Assembly: GCA_958298945.1 (NCBI GenBank)
Contig: OY282609.1
Coordinates: 66,746,220-66,810,219 of the forward strand
Direction: 5' to 3'
DNA: 64,000 nucleotides
DNA from: Atherix ibis
Taxonomy: Eukaryota > Arthropoda > Insecta > Diptera > Athericidae
The notes below the pieces were generated by a model. It worked only from the letters and a program-made list of their open reading frames with translations, made no database searches and was not told the origin of the DNA. Positions within the stretch are counted from its first letter, which is position 1. Each line of letters starts with the position of its first letter. The position numbers and the translations under genes were made by a program. Below, piece after piece: positions 1 to 12,737 of this stretch.

Positions 1-2274
1 AAAATAACTTAAATTCTGCAAAATTCGGTACTTAACATTTTTGAAAAAGTATTAAACTATAATTATTAGCCAGATTCAACCGAGTTATCAATATACCATA
101 TATATAATAAATTTCTAATTTTCAACATAGTACTTAAGTCCAAATGGACTTACGAACTCAAATTTTAGAGTTCATTCAAGCATTTCAACACCTGTCGAAC
201 ACAATCCGTTCAGTCAAAAATCTTTCGTGAAATTATCGATGCTTCTTATAATATTCGCAATAATGTAATTTTAAAATTCTGAAAAGATTGAAAAAAATTT
301 CAAAACATATTTAGTTAAAAATTGCTGGTTTTCTTTTAAAAATTCAAAGAAGTTTGAAATGAAATCACAAGAAAAACTTTTAAGAGAAATTTTGAACTTA
401 AAGTAAATTTTTAATCTAAAATAAATTAAAAATAAAGACCTCAACTCAAACTTATATTGTTAGCGATCATTTTTGATCTCGAATATTATTTACTTCGAAA
501 GAATTAATTCTTGCAGAGATTTCTATTGCAGAGATAGCGACATTTTTGATTCGTAAAAGTGTTATTTAGTAGACCACCTGCAACTGGTCGTGGTTCCATC
601 TGCAATAAATGTAATTTGTCAAGAGTAAACTATAATAGAAAATATAAGCATATACGTATATATGTATACATATTTCGGTTAAATAGAAACACTGTTTTAT
701 ATCAAATAAGCATGAAAGAATTTCGAAGAAAAAATATTCCAATAAAAATTATTAATAAACATCGACACTACCCCATGACTGGTAGTGTGTTGTTAAAGAA
801 ACGACATCGTAAGCGACAGCAGCACCACCATCGTTCTAACCGTGCACATGAAATAATAAAAGTGTTCAAAATGTTGTTGAATTTTCCCATCAAGAATCAT
901 TAATCTCAATTATTTAGTCGTTCATTTGATATAATGACTTGAATCAGAAAAGCAAGGTAAGTAGTAAGTAGGAGTATGTGTCGGTACGTTTTGTTAGGAG
1001 TACTCATTGCTAGACGTTCTTCTAGCCGAAAAAACTGACTTCCCATTTCACCTCGCAAGCACTTATAAGTATGGTATGTAAGTTTATTTTGCTTAACTAG
1101 TAGTACATCAATTAGAGAGACTTCTTTTAAATTAAATAAAACAAGCACTACACATAAGTTCGATACTGTGTACCTAGTACATGCCACTAAGAGAATAGCA
1201 GTTTGTTTTTGGAGAAGTCAATTTTTACGTACTTGTACTTATTTTTTAATGGTAGTCTTCCCATTTTTGTTTGTATTTAATTCAGTATATTTTTCAATTC
1301 TAAAAAAAGCTTGTACGTAGATCTTGATGTGATCATTAAATTGAACTTTTCTTTCGTTCATACTTGAACATATAATTAATTAGTCGTATAGATTGGAGTT
1401 TTTTTTGCTTTCACTATGGGAGAAGTTAGTTTCTTAAGATATTACTATTTTGGTATAAAGCTTCCTTTTTAAAAATAGTTTTAGTTAAATATTTTTTGTA
1501 AGTTTTATAAGGTTTAATTTCGATTTTTACATTATATATACATACATGGAAGTTTTTACAAATAAACCCCAAAAAATTGTTTCTAAATGATTTCTGGTAA
1601 TTTTTTTGTTACTTGACAGCTCAAGCGATTTAAAAACAACTGTAAGGGCATTTGTGCTACACATACGAATATGTCAGTATCTGAATTCGAACTCAAGATC
1701 GCTGGGTACTAGACGTAGGCGTCCCAATTATCAAGAAATCACGGTACAACCACAAAAGAAGTTAAGAAATTGAATAAATTTAAAGATTATTTCTATTTTA
1801 TAAATTACATTTCATTAATAATTTGTTTTAATATTTTGAAAAATTAATAAAAATATAACCCAAAATAGGCATTTCGATATTCACATTTATCATATCCTTT
1901 TATTCGCATTCAATTTATCTAAAACAAATAGCTCACCGAATATTTATTAAAATATTGGTAAAATACCAAAGTTATAACCTGAAGAAAACTTCATGAGAGT
2001 TTTTTATGTTGGAATATATTTGAAATCTAAATAATTTTTGCTAAAAACACATTGTTTTATTTAGCATTTTTTTAAGGGTCCTATTTTCTGTAAGTGACAC
2101 CATATTCTTCGATAAAATAATATTGAAGCCCACTAAACATCTTCTATAAGGTCTTATATAAAAAATATTGTAAATTTTAACATTTTTGGCATAAAATTTG
2201 TTACATATTTTTTATTGTTAAAATCATAAAATTTTAAAGCTAAAAGTTTTCAGTTAATTATGGAATTTTGTGGT
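1..2274. other. AT-rich non-coding DNA
   Basis: I see no supported gene or recognisable repeat here. Open frames are short and have insect intergenic composition. The longest, on the plus strand at 559-903, is basic and His/Lys-rich with no recognisable domain, so it is not called as a gene. Confidence 0.6.
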
Positions 2275-3253
2275 TTTTCAAAAATTATTTATTTATTCAT
2301 AAATATCTATTTTGTCACCTTCAAAGTAATCCCCACCAGATATTATACACTTGTGCCAACGTTTTTTCCAATCCTCGAAGCACTTCAAAAAATCATTTTT
2401 TGTGATCTTGTTCAGCCCCTCCTTCGTAGCCGTCTTTATCTCCTTAATCGTAGCGTAGCGTCATCCTTTCTTGCAGAAAAAGTCATAGGAGCCCAGATCT
2501 GGGGAATACGGTGTCTGCGGCATTGTTAGTGTGTTGTTTTTGGCCAAAAATTCGCACACAAGCAACGATGCGTGAGCAGGGGCGTTATCATGGTACAAAA
2601 GCCAATTTTTGTTCTTCCGGGCGTTTCTGGCGGATTGCTTCGCGCAACTTGCACATAACTTGCAGGTAATATTTCTTATTAACCATTCTATTCTGTGGCA
2701 AGAACTTATGATGCACCACGCCCCTGCAATCGAAGAAAACTGTAAGCAAAACATTCACATTCGACCGAACTTGGCGCGCTTTTTTCGATCTTGGCTCGTA
2801 CGGCAGCTTCCATTGGGATGATTGAGCTTTGGTTTCCACGCCATAACCATAAACCCATGATTCGTCACCAGGTATAGCTCTCTGGAGCTCGGGCGTCCGG
2901 CAGGTTTTTCGTCGTTCACATCTTCTCGGCCCTCTGAGAACATTTTGTACCACCGATAAACGTTGCTTCGGTCCAAGGTAGCTCCACCATATACCACAGT
3001 CAACATTCGGAATGCGTCCGCGCAATTAATTTTGTTTTTCACACAAAATTTGATACAAATTCTTTTTACCATTTTTTGGAATGGGCAAAAATCGAAGATG
3101 AGCCAAAACACGTGCAAGCAAAGCAGCTATCAAAAGTTACTTGTCAGCATAAGTGAGAGACATGAGCACCAACATAACGTCACAAAAATCGAAAATCGAA
3201 AATACGTAACCCGCCGAAATTCAAAATTCGCGATACTTTTTGAACAGATTTCG
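2275..3253 (-). mobile_element. mariner DD34D element, family 1, copy 1 (3'-truncated, internally deleted)
   Basis: This is a Tc1/mariner DNA transposon on the minus strand. Its 5' inverted terminal repeat is at the high-coordinate end (3188-3253), ends at CGAAATCTGTTC and abuts a TA target site at 3254-3255. The same end is found at 59673-60956, which defines the family. The low-coordinate end stops just after the transposase stop codon without a matching terminal repeat, so the element is truncated at its 3' end and cannot move. Compared with the second copy, 252 bp are missing where 2 bp (GC) are shared across the junction. Confidence 0.9.
2293..3072 (-). pseudogene. mariner transposase, family 1, broken
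   Basis: The transposase would bind the terminal repeats with an N-terminal HTH pair and cut DNA with a DD34D RNase H-fold domain. The start codon at 3072 opens MVKRICIKFCVKNKIN, and the N-terminal HTH runs through VYRWYKMFSEGRED. After an internal deletion the text resumes near GDESWVYGYG (first Asp). It continues with YHDNAPAHASLLV (second Asp) and PYSPDLGSYDFF (third Asp, 34 residues further on), and ends DWKKRWHKCIISGGDYFEGD then stop at 2293-2295. The reading passes through at least three frames and contains a stop after CKKG, so no functional protein is made. Family assignment rests on the GDESW, HDNAPAH and YSPDL signatures and the Asp spacing. Confidence 0.88.
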
Positions 3254-6169
3254 TATAAAATAAATTTAATTAAAATACTTTAACGTTATTAAAACAAAAA
3301 TCTTTAATTTTTTAAATTAATATTTACTGGTACATTCAAATTATTAAACAAAAGACATTGATTAAATTTTATAATTGCATTTAATCAATACAGCCTGCTT
3401 CTGTATGTATGTTACATATACACAAATCTATAAGATAAAATTTGATTTCATACAATATTTCACTGGTATTGAATCATCATCATACATTTTAGCGTTGCCT
3501 ATCTTATATAAACAAGAAAACCAAAAGTATAACATTTATATATACATACAAGAGCATACAAATCAAAACTATGTTATTATAGTAAATATTTAGGAAGTGT
3601 TGTAAAAGCTTGGAAATATAGCACCAACTTAAAGTATAATCAAGGGTGGAGTGATTATTCAGTTTCAATTACAAGTACTGAATTACATTCATACATCCAG
3701 ACGTACATGATACACCCATTCCGATTTAAATAGATTGTATTAAATTTGCTTTAATTTGATTTATTTAACAATTTGAGTTCAATGTCCTTTACAATCAGAT
3801 AACGAACGAGTGCATTATAAATAAAAAAAAACGTATAATATGATAGGAGTTGAAAAGTCATTGAAACTTTCATCTATTTTCACTTTTGAAAATTCTCGCA
3901 ATTACATTTTATAATATTGTAAATTATACAAAAAATTTGTTAAGTGGTCATAGAGGGAAAGAAGAAGGTTTTTTTCTAATCACAGAATATTATAACATAT
4001 TTTTTTTTGATAGTACATCAAATATGGAATGATCCTTTATTAAACTATGGGCACTCTGTTGCTTGTCTTATGTTACCCTTTGTCTCTCTCTTCTATTACT
4101 CTGTTAATAGTATTCAAATCGATAAATCTGATAGCAATTGACGTCAAGCATCAACGTTTCAACATCAACGTTTAGACCAATTTGTAAAGTTGTTTTTGAC
4201 ATATTTAGTTGAGTGCATATCGTTGATGAATGAATGAAGAAGTGAGTCTATCGTATTGTGTTTTCATAATTGGTTGAAGGAGGGTTTATGGGGACACGTA
4301 ATATTACGTTGCTAGGATAAAAGGAAACTGGGAATATAATCAGAGCTAAGTAAGTTAAAACAGGACCAACGAATAGAAATTAAATTTAGATTTCGAGTAG
4401 TTCTTCAGCAGACACACACATAGTCGAGTGAACAGAATAGCATTTTAGAACGCATTACTAATTGCACACAAATACACATCTACGTATTTATGGTTGTGGT
4501 AACCAACCACCCAACTTTCAAGAGGTCTGTATTAGTACCCTCTTTAAAATCTTCTACTAAACAATGATTTGACATTAATTGTCTCTTGAGCTTTCTTCCT
4601 ATACTCGTATCTTGTGTATACATGGTCACACCTTTTATTATATTGTAAACGATTGGAAATGATAGCTGATTCGGATTCTATTGCGAACAGTGCTGAAGAA
4701 CATAGTTGTTGTTCCGGACCATTACTGGCTTGCCCTTTTGATACTCTCCCACCTATCAGAGTCCTACTGATACTTCTGCAATTGCTGATATTGTTGCTAT
4801 AGCTACAGCTTCAAATTCGGAGTCTAAGTAGTTCACAATTCATTTTCTTTACTTCCAATTCTATACTATCCCGATTGATTCTATCCGCAGCTCGTAACGT
4901 AAACATAAACGAGTACTGCACAATATGATTAAGTGTTGACATAGCGTACTTGAATGGATTTTCCTCGTAGAGCATCATTGTTGTCTTCATCCTGCATCGA
5001 AGGCAATGCGTCCCGTTCTCAGCCAGCACCTTCTTTGATAACAGCAACAATATAAGTAATACACAATAAGTATACGAAATCGATTGAATTCATATTAGAT
5101 TATTTTGAAATTATGATTGAGCCGAGCTAGAATATTCACGTTCCTCAAACCAAATTTCCTATTTCATATTAAATCAGTTCGTAGTTGTACTTTTCAAGCT
5201 GTAATCAGCTTTAAATTAACTCCCAACTTGGTTTAATTGAAAATTTTCACATTTTCCATCTGCTAAAGACATTGATTGAAATTTTCTAATTAATATTATT
5301 ATAAGTAACTAAAATCTTTAAATATATTTTTCCAAATATTTTGAAAGTAATATTTTTTCATCCAGTTGATCATTCTTCGAAAATATTCTGCTGAAAAACT
5401 TATTGAAATAAAGTATTTTTCTGAAATTTTTTTTTGTTACAAGTTTTACACTAGTTAAGGGTCAAAGTATTCAATTTAAAAATGCGACAAGAATTTTTCA
5501 TAAAATTAACTTATAGAATATGAACTAATTTATAAAACTGATTTTATATTAATATTTCAGAATAAACTATTGTTGAGCTTTTAAGAAACATTTCTTATTT
5601 TAGGAGACCATTTACTCATAAAAAACATTTTTCTGTTAAAAATTGAAAACCGAAAAAGTTTTTCTTTCAAACTATTTTTTGTTTTGCTAAAATTCATTGC
5701 TGCATAATTTTCTTAATTTACTTTGATACATTTAAAATATACACCCTATAAGGCCATACTATTTTTACCACTAATAGTCAACAGGCAAAGAACGGACGTG
5801 ACATCAGAACTAACTGGAACAATAGTAAACATTCTTTAAAATGTTTCATTGGTTTTTCTTGAAAAACTTTTCAGTTTGCTTTTTTCTTCCTTTATATTTA
5901 ATTTTACTCTCGTTTTGATGATTCTCTCCACCTAATCTGTATTATGCTTCAATAAGCATTTAATTGTAGAAAACAGAGAAATTTTGTATTCTATTTAAAA
6001 TTATGTGCAAAAAGACGGAAAATAGTAGAGAAATAAAATTATGGCAATTAAATGCATTTATTTTTAGCAAATTGTTTTCTCTATATTTTAATTGAAAGTA
6101 AAAAAAACAATAAAAATTTACATGTTATGAAAGTTACTAGCATAAGAAAAATTTTTATAACAAATATAT
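3254..6169. other. AT-rich non-coding DNA
   Basis: No gene is supported. The region has only short open frames (for example 4614-4802 and 4811-5050) with no domain signatures. No structured repeat was recognised. Confidence 0.5.
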
Positions 6170-6880
6170 AAGGTTATTTAATAAAAGTTATATTTAATAA
6201 AGTTTGTAATTTATTCATAGAAACATACACGTCTCAACAACATTTACAAATTATCCATTTTTTGTTATTAAAATAATCATTCTTTTATTACTATTTAATT
6301 GTGCACTTCTTCTTCTTAGATGAGTTGCATTTTCATCTCTACGGATTGATGAATAAACAAATTGTCGTTTCTGGGCTGAAGGCAATCCACAAATTATTCA
6401 CGAGAAACCTTTACATTCTCTTTGGTGGGGTTTATGGCACGGTAGCATCATAGGTACTTATTTGAGTAAGGAGTTGCCGTCAAAGTCAATAGTAAGCTGT
6501 AGAGATCTATGATAATATACTTTTTATGGTATGAATTGGAACATGGTAATTTAACGAATATATGGTTTCAAAAAGACGGCACTACGTGCCACACAACCTT
6601 TGCCACAATCGATGTATTGCGGAAAACGTTTAGTGGATGCATAATGGCCTCCGAGAAGTTGTGATTTAACACCCTTTTGGATTTTTTCTTATGGGTTTAT
6701 TTGTAATCATTGATGAATTAAAATTGAATATTAAACACTAAATACCTAAGATAAGGCCGGATTTATTGCACAAGGTGGTCGAAAATTGGAATCATCGTCT
6801 TCGGTTCTGTAAACGGAACATAATAAATAATATTATTTGCAGAACATTATTGCATCGAATATACTTCAAAATAAAATTAT
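6170..6880 (+). mobile_element. DD41D (rosa-like) mariner/Tc1 remnant
   Basis: A heavily decayed transposon on the plus strand. The start resembles the DD41D copy at 21413 (tataaggttatt, then text like ACACGTCTCAACAACA encoding the N-terminal HTH). In the middle, frames read GFMARXHH-type text, then IWFQKDGTTCHTTFATIDVLRK, which is the second catalytic Asp region (WFQxDGATCHTA in intact relatives). Near the end LHKVVENWNHRLRFC matches the family C-terminus. Frameshifts and stops occur throughout, so it is a fossil. The outer boundaries are approximate because the terminal repeats are eroded. Confidence 0.7.
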
Positions 6881-7129
6881 TAATTTTAGTCTGCCTAATT
6901 TATAAACGTATAGCAAAATCTTATGAGTATTTAGGTGTTAATTTGCAAATAATTTTACAATTTTATTTTAAAAGAAAGACTACTAATATTTTTTGTCTGA
7001 AGTGACTAATTATCAGTACAAAAATAATATATTCTTTCCAATATGTATTTTAGTATATTTTCCACTTTATTCTGCGATAATAATTTATTGTGGTTTTTAA
7101 AGAAAATTTACATTGTTAATAATTATTTT

Positions 7130-7559
7130 TTAAGTTATAGGAGTAGATTTGATGATTTGCTTGTCATCGAAGTTCTAAGTAGGATCAATGGACCCGCAAC
7201 ATGGATTTTTCGATCGGTTTTAATGCGTTTTGGCAGCACCACCATCGAATAATTCCATACTTCGATGACATCTCCTCGAATAAACTGCGAAGCACCAAAA
7301 TGAAATGGCATAAAAAAGTCACGTAGGCAGCCGCCGAAGATCGAGTAATTTTTTGAAGTCAGTGAGTAATGCCGGGGGCAGGCAGTCTTCATTTGCCGAG
7401 GAGCACTTACAAAGTAAAGTTGTGTTTTCTTTTTGTAAAGTAGTTTTATCATATAATATTATTAATATTCCTATAATTATTTTTAAATAGAAATATTTTT
7501 ATTTTTTTTTTATTCAAAATTACAAAAGACAATTTAATGAATTGCAAAAAACATATATA
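7130..7559 (-). repeat. repeat segment next to a mariner, shared with 29216-29458
   Basis: Read on the minus strand, this segment matches the plus-strand sequence directly following the mariner at 28143-29215 for about 240-260 bp. Common text includes AGTGCTCCTCGGCAAATGAA, CGGCGGCTGCCTACGTGACT and ACTTCATTTTGGTGC or close variants. In both places a family 2 mariner sits at the same TA. Beyond about 7275 the segment runs on here but is cut off in the other copy. Its own identity is unknown. The minus strand has an open frame of about 105 codons (7135-7452) without recognisable domains. Confidence 0.75.
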
Positions 7560-8628
7560 CAAGGTGTATAAGCTTAAATCCGCTGTTTTTAAATATAAAA
7601 AAACACATGTTTTTTTTCATAGAACGCAGAAACAAATTTATTTACATTTTTCCCATCTCTCGGGTAATTTGTGGATACCACGCCAGTAAAATTAATTCTC
7701 TTTCGAGGCAAACCACTTATCAAGCCATTTTCGGACGTCTTCGTGAGAATCGAAGTGGTGCTCAACGACCGCGTGGCCCATAGACGATAACGGGTGGTAG
7801 TCGGAAGGGGCCATGTCTGGTGAATAAGCGGGGTGGGGTAACACCTCCCAGTTGAGTGTCTCCAAGTAGTTTCGGACCATTTTTGACGTGTGCGATGGTG
7901 CGTTGTCGTGGAGGAAAATTAGCTTGTCATGTCTTTGTTGATACTCCGTTCTTTTAAACGCAGAGCACGGTGCAATTTTATCAGTTGTTGGTGGTAGCGG
8001 TGGGCATTGACAGATTCACCAGGTTTTTACATCTCATAGTAGATGATACCCTGCTGATTCTCGAAATATATCCACTTTTCATCGCCTGTCAAAATCCGAT
8101 GCGGGAACGACTATCTTTTTTGTCTGGCGAGCAAGATTTCGCATGTGTTTTGGCGTCGCCTCATCTGCTTATCGTTCAATTCATGCGGTACTCATTTTCC
8201 GATCTTTTCAATCTTCCCCATCGCACGCAGACGCATAGAAATGGCTGGTTGAGTAACACCCAATTGCTCTGCGAGCATTTTTTGCGATTGAGCATCGTCT
8301 TCGTCCAAAAGAGCCTGTAATTGATGGTCCTCAACCTTCCTAGGCCGATTTTTACGCTTCTTGTCCCACAAGTCAAAATTGCCGTCTTCGAAACCGACGG
8401 AACCAATCGCGGCACGATTTTTCTGATAAAGCACTGTCACCATAGGCCTCCATAATCATTTGATGCGATTCGGCAGCCAATTTCTTCAAATTTGATCAGA
8501 AAAGCAGACCTATGGTGACATGTTGCAAGATGTCAAAGTCATAAAAAAAAAGTATGGCGTGTCCATGGTTTAATACGCTCACTCACGCCATCTATAACCA
8601 AACAGCGGATTTAAGCTTATACCCCTGG
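7560..8628 (-). mobile_element. mariner DD34D element, family 2, copy a (internally deleted)
   Basis: Terminal inverted repeats are intact in outline: the left end begins CAAGGTGTATAAGCTTAAAT at 7560 and the right end closes AAGCTTATACCCCTGG at 8628, both flanked by TA. The element is 1069 bp against 1269 bp for the fullest copy at 45208-46476. About 100 bp are missing between the YFEN and QQGI codons of the transposase. The 5' leader is also shorter and resembles the copy at 28143. Minus-strand frames give the HTH region (LAEQLGVTQPAISMRLRAMG), then HPAYSPDMAPSDYH (third Asp) and WLDKWFASKEN followed by a stop. It is non-autonomous at best. Confidence 0.92.
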
Positions 8629-9168
8629 TAAATTTGCAAAAAAAAGAAAAAAATTAAAATAATAAAATTATTATTATAGTACATATAAAAATAAATATTT
8701 AATAAGAAACATGTAAAAGAAAAATAACTATTAACATTTGGAAATTATACACAGAATCAATTTATTTTAAATAGTTTATTACTAAATGAAATATGGTACA
8801 AATTTTTACCCATCCCAATTTTACATTTCCAATTCCCTTTCCACCTGCCCTCTATTCTTTTATTGATTAAATGTATAAAGTTATTGTTTTTTTTTATTCT
8901 CTCCAATAGAGCAGTTAACTACTTGGTGTCGCCATTTTCTTTTGTGTTAACGATATAATTTTTTTGTTACGTAGGTGTGACCACACCACTTTCCCAACTT
9001 TCGAACCCCCCAGAATTATCCCAGTTCTACATCCAGCAAACATCATAATATATTTCCAATTTTTTTATCATTACAATTATTCGAATATTTACTATTTAAA
9101 ATATATTAAAATAATAATAATTATATATTATTTATTTGACAGGTTTTCATTTTTCTACATTTTGTACA
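8629..9168. other. AT-rich non-coding DNA
   Basis: Nothing recognisable. It holds simple A/T runs and a short pyrimidine-rich stretch near 8990-9040. Confidence 0.5.
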
Positions 9169-9169
9169 A

Positions 9170-9705
9170 TTTTTTTTTTTTTTAACACATACATGCGTTA
9201 AATGTTTAGTCATGAGAACACAGTCGCTCCTATGGAGCACATAGCGGCACCAGAAAACTCCGTTAACTCTCCTCCGTCTGCCTCTGCCCTGGGTTCCTGC
9301 CTGAGGTACGGTCTTGAGTCTTGAGGTACGGTCCGGATGCTTCCGTGAACTCTCTTTCATCTGCTTCTGCCTTTGGGTTTTTGCCTGCGGTACGGTCTTG
9401 GGTTTTTGCCTGAGGTACGGTTTTTGCCCTGAGTACGATGAAAGCCAAATGAGTTCTTGCCTGAGGTACGGTCCGGTTGATTCTTCTTGTGCTGTTTCTT
9501 GATAAGGTGGTTTTTATAGCTTGCGGCTTATCAGACCAGCGAAGCAACCTCCAGTGACGTTGGGGGACCATACGGACTACATATTATAAGGCTTGTAGTC
9601 AGGCCTTTCACCCCGGCACCAATGCCGAGATGGCGGCAGCGGGAATCGAACCCGCCACCTACCGAGTGTGAGTCGGTCACCTTGACCATTGCACCACACA
9701 CTCGA
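9170..9705 (-). mobile_element. tRNA-derived SINE with GC-rich body
   Basis: A RNA polymerase III-type retroelement on the minus strand. The head at 9630-9705 has a tRNA-like A box (TGGTGCAATGGTCAAGG) and a canonical B box (GGTTCGATTCC). Between them is an anticodon-like arm, ACCGA / TCGGT around loop CTCACAC. The acceptor ends cannot pair, so it is not a working tRNA. The body is markedly more GC-rich than its surroundings. It contains five copies of TGCCTGAGGTACGGT or close variants (plus-strand text at 9298, 9321, 9382, 9407 and 9458). The low-coordinate end is a run of T about 14 long, i.e. a poly(A) tail on the minus strand. Target duplications were not resolved. Confidence 0.75.
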
Positions 9706-12700
9706 AAATAATAATAATAATGATAATAAAATGAAGAAATTATCTTACATAAAAATTATCATTTATGCATGGTATGTACGATCATTTATAATGTCTGAAT
9801 ATATTTCGTATGAATAAGACCTTCCCCGTTTTTAGGAGGAAGAGAACGGTACGAAAAATCATCTTAATTCGTATGACAAAATGATGCTTCCTTTATAGTT
9901 CAAATGTGTCAAAATAAATTTTATCAGAAATTTTGATTTTCAAATTTATTCTTCGTTCTTTTACCTTTGTTAAGGGTGTTCTTTCATCCCATGGGTAGGT
10001 GCAAAAAAAAATTTATATAACAAAAATATATTACATGATTTCTCGTTTTCTTCAATATATCATAATATTAATATATTATATCTATTAGGATGTACTTGCA
10101 TATGTATGCACTATATTTGTATAGTATTCTTTTTTCAGTTGTTGGTTAAAAATTTTTATATTAGAATAAAAATTTGTTAATATATGGGAAGGAAAAGGTA
10201 ACGAAATACAAAATAAGGAATACGACCCACCCATTGTATATATACTTATCGAAATGAAATTTTCGCCTTTTATGCAAAACAAAATGCACAATATTATTTT
10301 TATGTGTATGTATTCCTCTGACAATTATATACATGACATTTGCATATTATACAAGGCTTAGAAAAAAATAAATAAATAAATAAAAATAAAAACTAAACTA
10401 AAAGAGAGGAAGAAATTTAACCATCCTTCACTCTAACTATATTTGTTCCATTACCCTCCCTATATACCCACCCTATTACTGCAAATAAAAATATAAAAAT
10501 AAGAGAAACGGTAAAAAAATTGACTAAGTTTGAGATTCTAAATATAGTAGGGCACTTTTGTAAATGGGCGAGAAGCTTACTTCAGAATATTATCAATAAA
10601 GAGATACACAAATTTACGCACCCCGTTTTCTTCTCATCGTCTATCATCCCTTTTGTCCTGTCATATCTTTCATGCTTTCTGACTGTTGGGCCCTCCACCC
10701 TTACTGAAACGTGGCCTTATAGTCTCTATATTAATGCAATCTCTTTCTATACGTACGTTTATATGTTTTATTTTTTCCGTTGATGATAATATATGTGTAC
10801 AATATAGTATAAAATGATGATGGTTTAATGCTAAAAAAGAAGTAAAAAAAAACCAAGGTGCTACCCCCATGAGAATGTCCTTTGGAAAAAAAAGGAGAAA
10901 GTTTCTTGTTTTTTTTTCTTCCTTTTGTAATTCCCTTTGTACATATTTGTTTATGTTTATCACATAAGAGGATTGGGGCCAACCTTTTCGATTCAGGAAG
11001 AATTATTTTGTCCCGGTTCGAATTGAATATATTCCTGTCCGCTGCACCTTCCATCTCTCTCTGTTTAAGAATTTCACCAGAGTCATAATATGGTGACAAT
11101 TTTCATTTTACGAATGCGAATCCTAATACTGGGTTGGCTTTGTTGTACGAATAGATGTGATGTCCTTTGCGACAGTTCCATGCCTGACAGGAATTTTTGG
11201 ATATCACAATTGAAGACGACTTGTTTACCCAAATTTGATGTGTAATGAGAGGATATGAAGAATAAGGAGTATGATATGGTATGGGATGGGATGGGATGGG
11301 ATCAAGGTTCTTTCTCGAAACAAACAAATTGCCAAATGGAAAACTTTATGTTAGTCTTGAAAGCAAGCAAATAAAACGTTGTATGTTGTTTGCTCGGCTT
11401 TATACAATTGGCCCAAATTCGTATACGCTTGCACACACACCCCCTCGCCCGCCTTGTTTATGGTGGTGTACTTTGTTTATGTATTGGTGCATATGTATTT
11501 ACAAATTTTTACATATTCTTTTTCTGGCAAATATTTTTCTTATAACCAATTTATAACAGGCGATAAATATTGTATTGTTCGGTGTATGTAAGTAGGTGTA
11601 TATAAATTGTACATGCATACTTATATATGTATGTGCGTACGGGGGTGTGAAAAGTAAACTGAGTCTTATACGGAAAAATTCGTGACAATTTATTTGACTT
11701 TTCGCTTATAATAATTCTTTGAAATCAAAAAAAAAAGGGACTCGAATTATTTTTGATATATTTTATGAAATAATTCTACTCCTCCCCCTGCCCCCTCACT
11801 CTTAAATTCACGCTATCCCTCTTTTATGAATTTAGTTCTTTCTAAACTCTTATACAAATTTTCATTATACATAATAATTTAACTAAACATACAGCAATTG
11901 CTCTTGTACTTGTATATGTTCGAGATAAAAAATGTTTTTATTGAATTATCATTTTTCACATTTCTAAGATGAAAAATTTCCAGATTTCTTTTAATTTTTT
12001 CACCATTTATCAAAAATGATATTTTCATTTATACATACAATACATATGTACATTGTTGCTATTGTATATTATTATACCTTTGATATGATAAATTCAATTA
12101 CAAATAACATTTTTTATTTGTAAAAATCAGTATGTAAAGGTTATTGAGATGAAAATAATTTTAATTTTAGTGCGTATAAGAATGTGTAAATGGATTACGT
12201 TTTAAATCAAGGATATTCTTTATTATGATCGCTTTGATGTCCTTCACTTTTGCTCTTTTCAATCTATACAAGTACTCTTTGATAGTGCAATCCTTTTTAT
12301 GAATTGCATTAATACTTGTCGTACGTACTTTGTAGAAAGCGGATCCTTTTAAACATTTTGTAGGATAATTATGCTGTTGATGAAAAGCTTATGAAAAATT
12401 CAGATATATCCGATTTATGGATTATCATTAAAAAATAAAATAATTAATAAGATAGGTTACGATATTTCTCTTATAAAATTGTTTTTAATTGGAACTCTTA
12501 TGGAATGTGTAGTAGGAAAATCTTTTAGCATATTTTCTCTATTAAGAATCAATTATTTAATCATCTATTATTAATATGAAGTTTTTTTTTTGATTAATTT
12601 GTTTTTATTTATAAAATTTAATGTTCGCCTCTTTTCACAAATTCTTTAAATATTTATCTTTTATTATGTTAATGTACTATATAAGATTACATTTATTTTG

Positions 12701-12737
12701 GAGAAGCAGTATATATAAAAAAAAGGATTTAACTATA
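9706..12737. other. AT-rich non-coding DNA with pyrimidine-rich stretches
   Basis: No gene is supported. The stretch holds A/T runs, an (AATA)n run near 10365-10385, several C/T-rich patches (10400-10470, 11790-11820) and many ATACATACATA-like words of the kind common in fly intergenic DNA. A four-run G motif lies at 11283-11300. Confidence 0.5.
11283..11300 (+). other. potential G-quadruplex motif
   Basis: GGGATGGGATGGGATGGG fits the G3-loop pattern four times with two-base AT loops. It stands out in very AT-rich surroundings. No function is implied. Confidence 0.6.

Noticed and set aside
559..903. 114-codon open frame, basic and His-rich
   Set aside because: It has no domain, no splice partner and no homologue that I recognise, and the composition matches random AT-rich DNA.
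9630..9705. Possible tRNA-Val gene (CAC anticodon loop on the minus strand)
   Set aside because: The anticodon and T arms fold, but the acceptor ends do not pair, and it continues into a SINE body with a poly(A) tail, so it is a SINE head.
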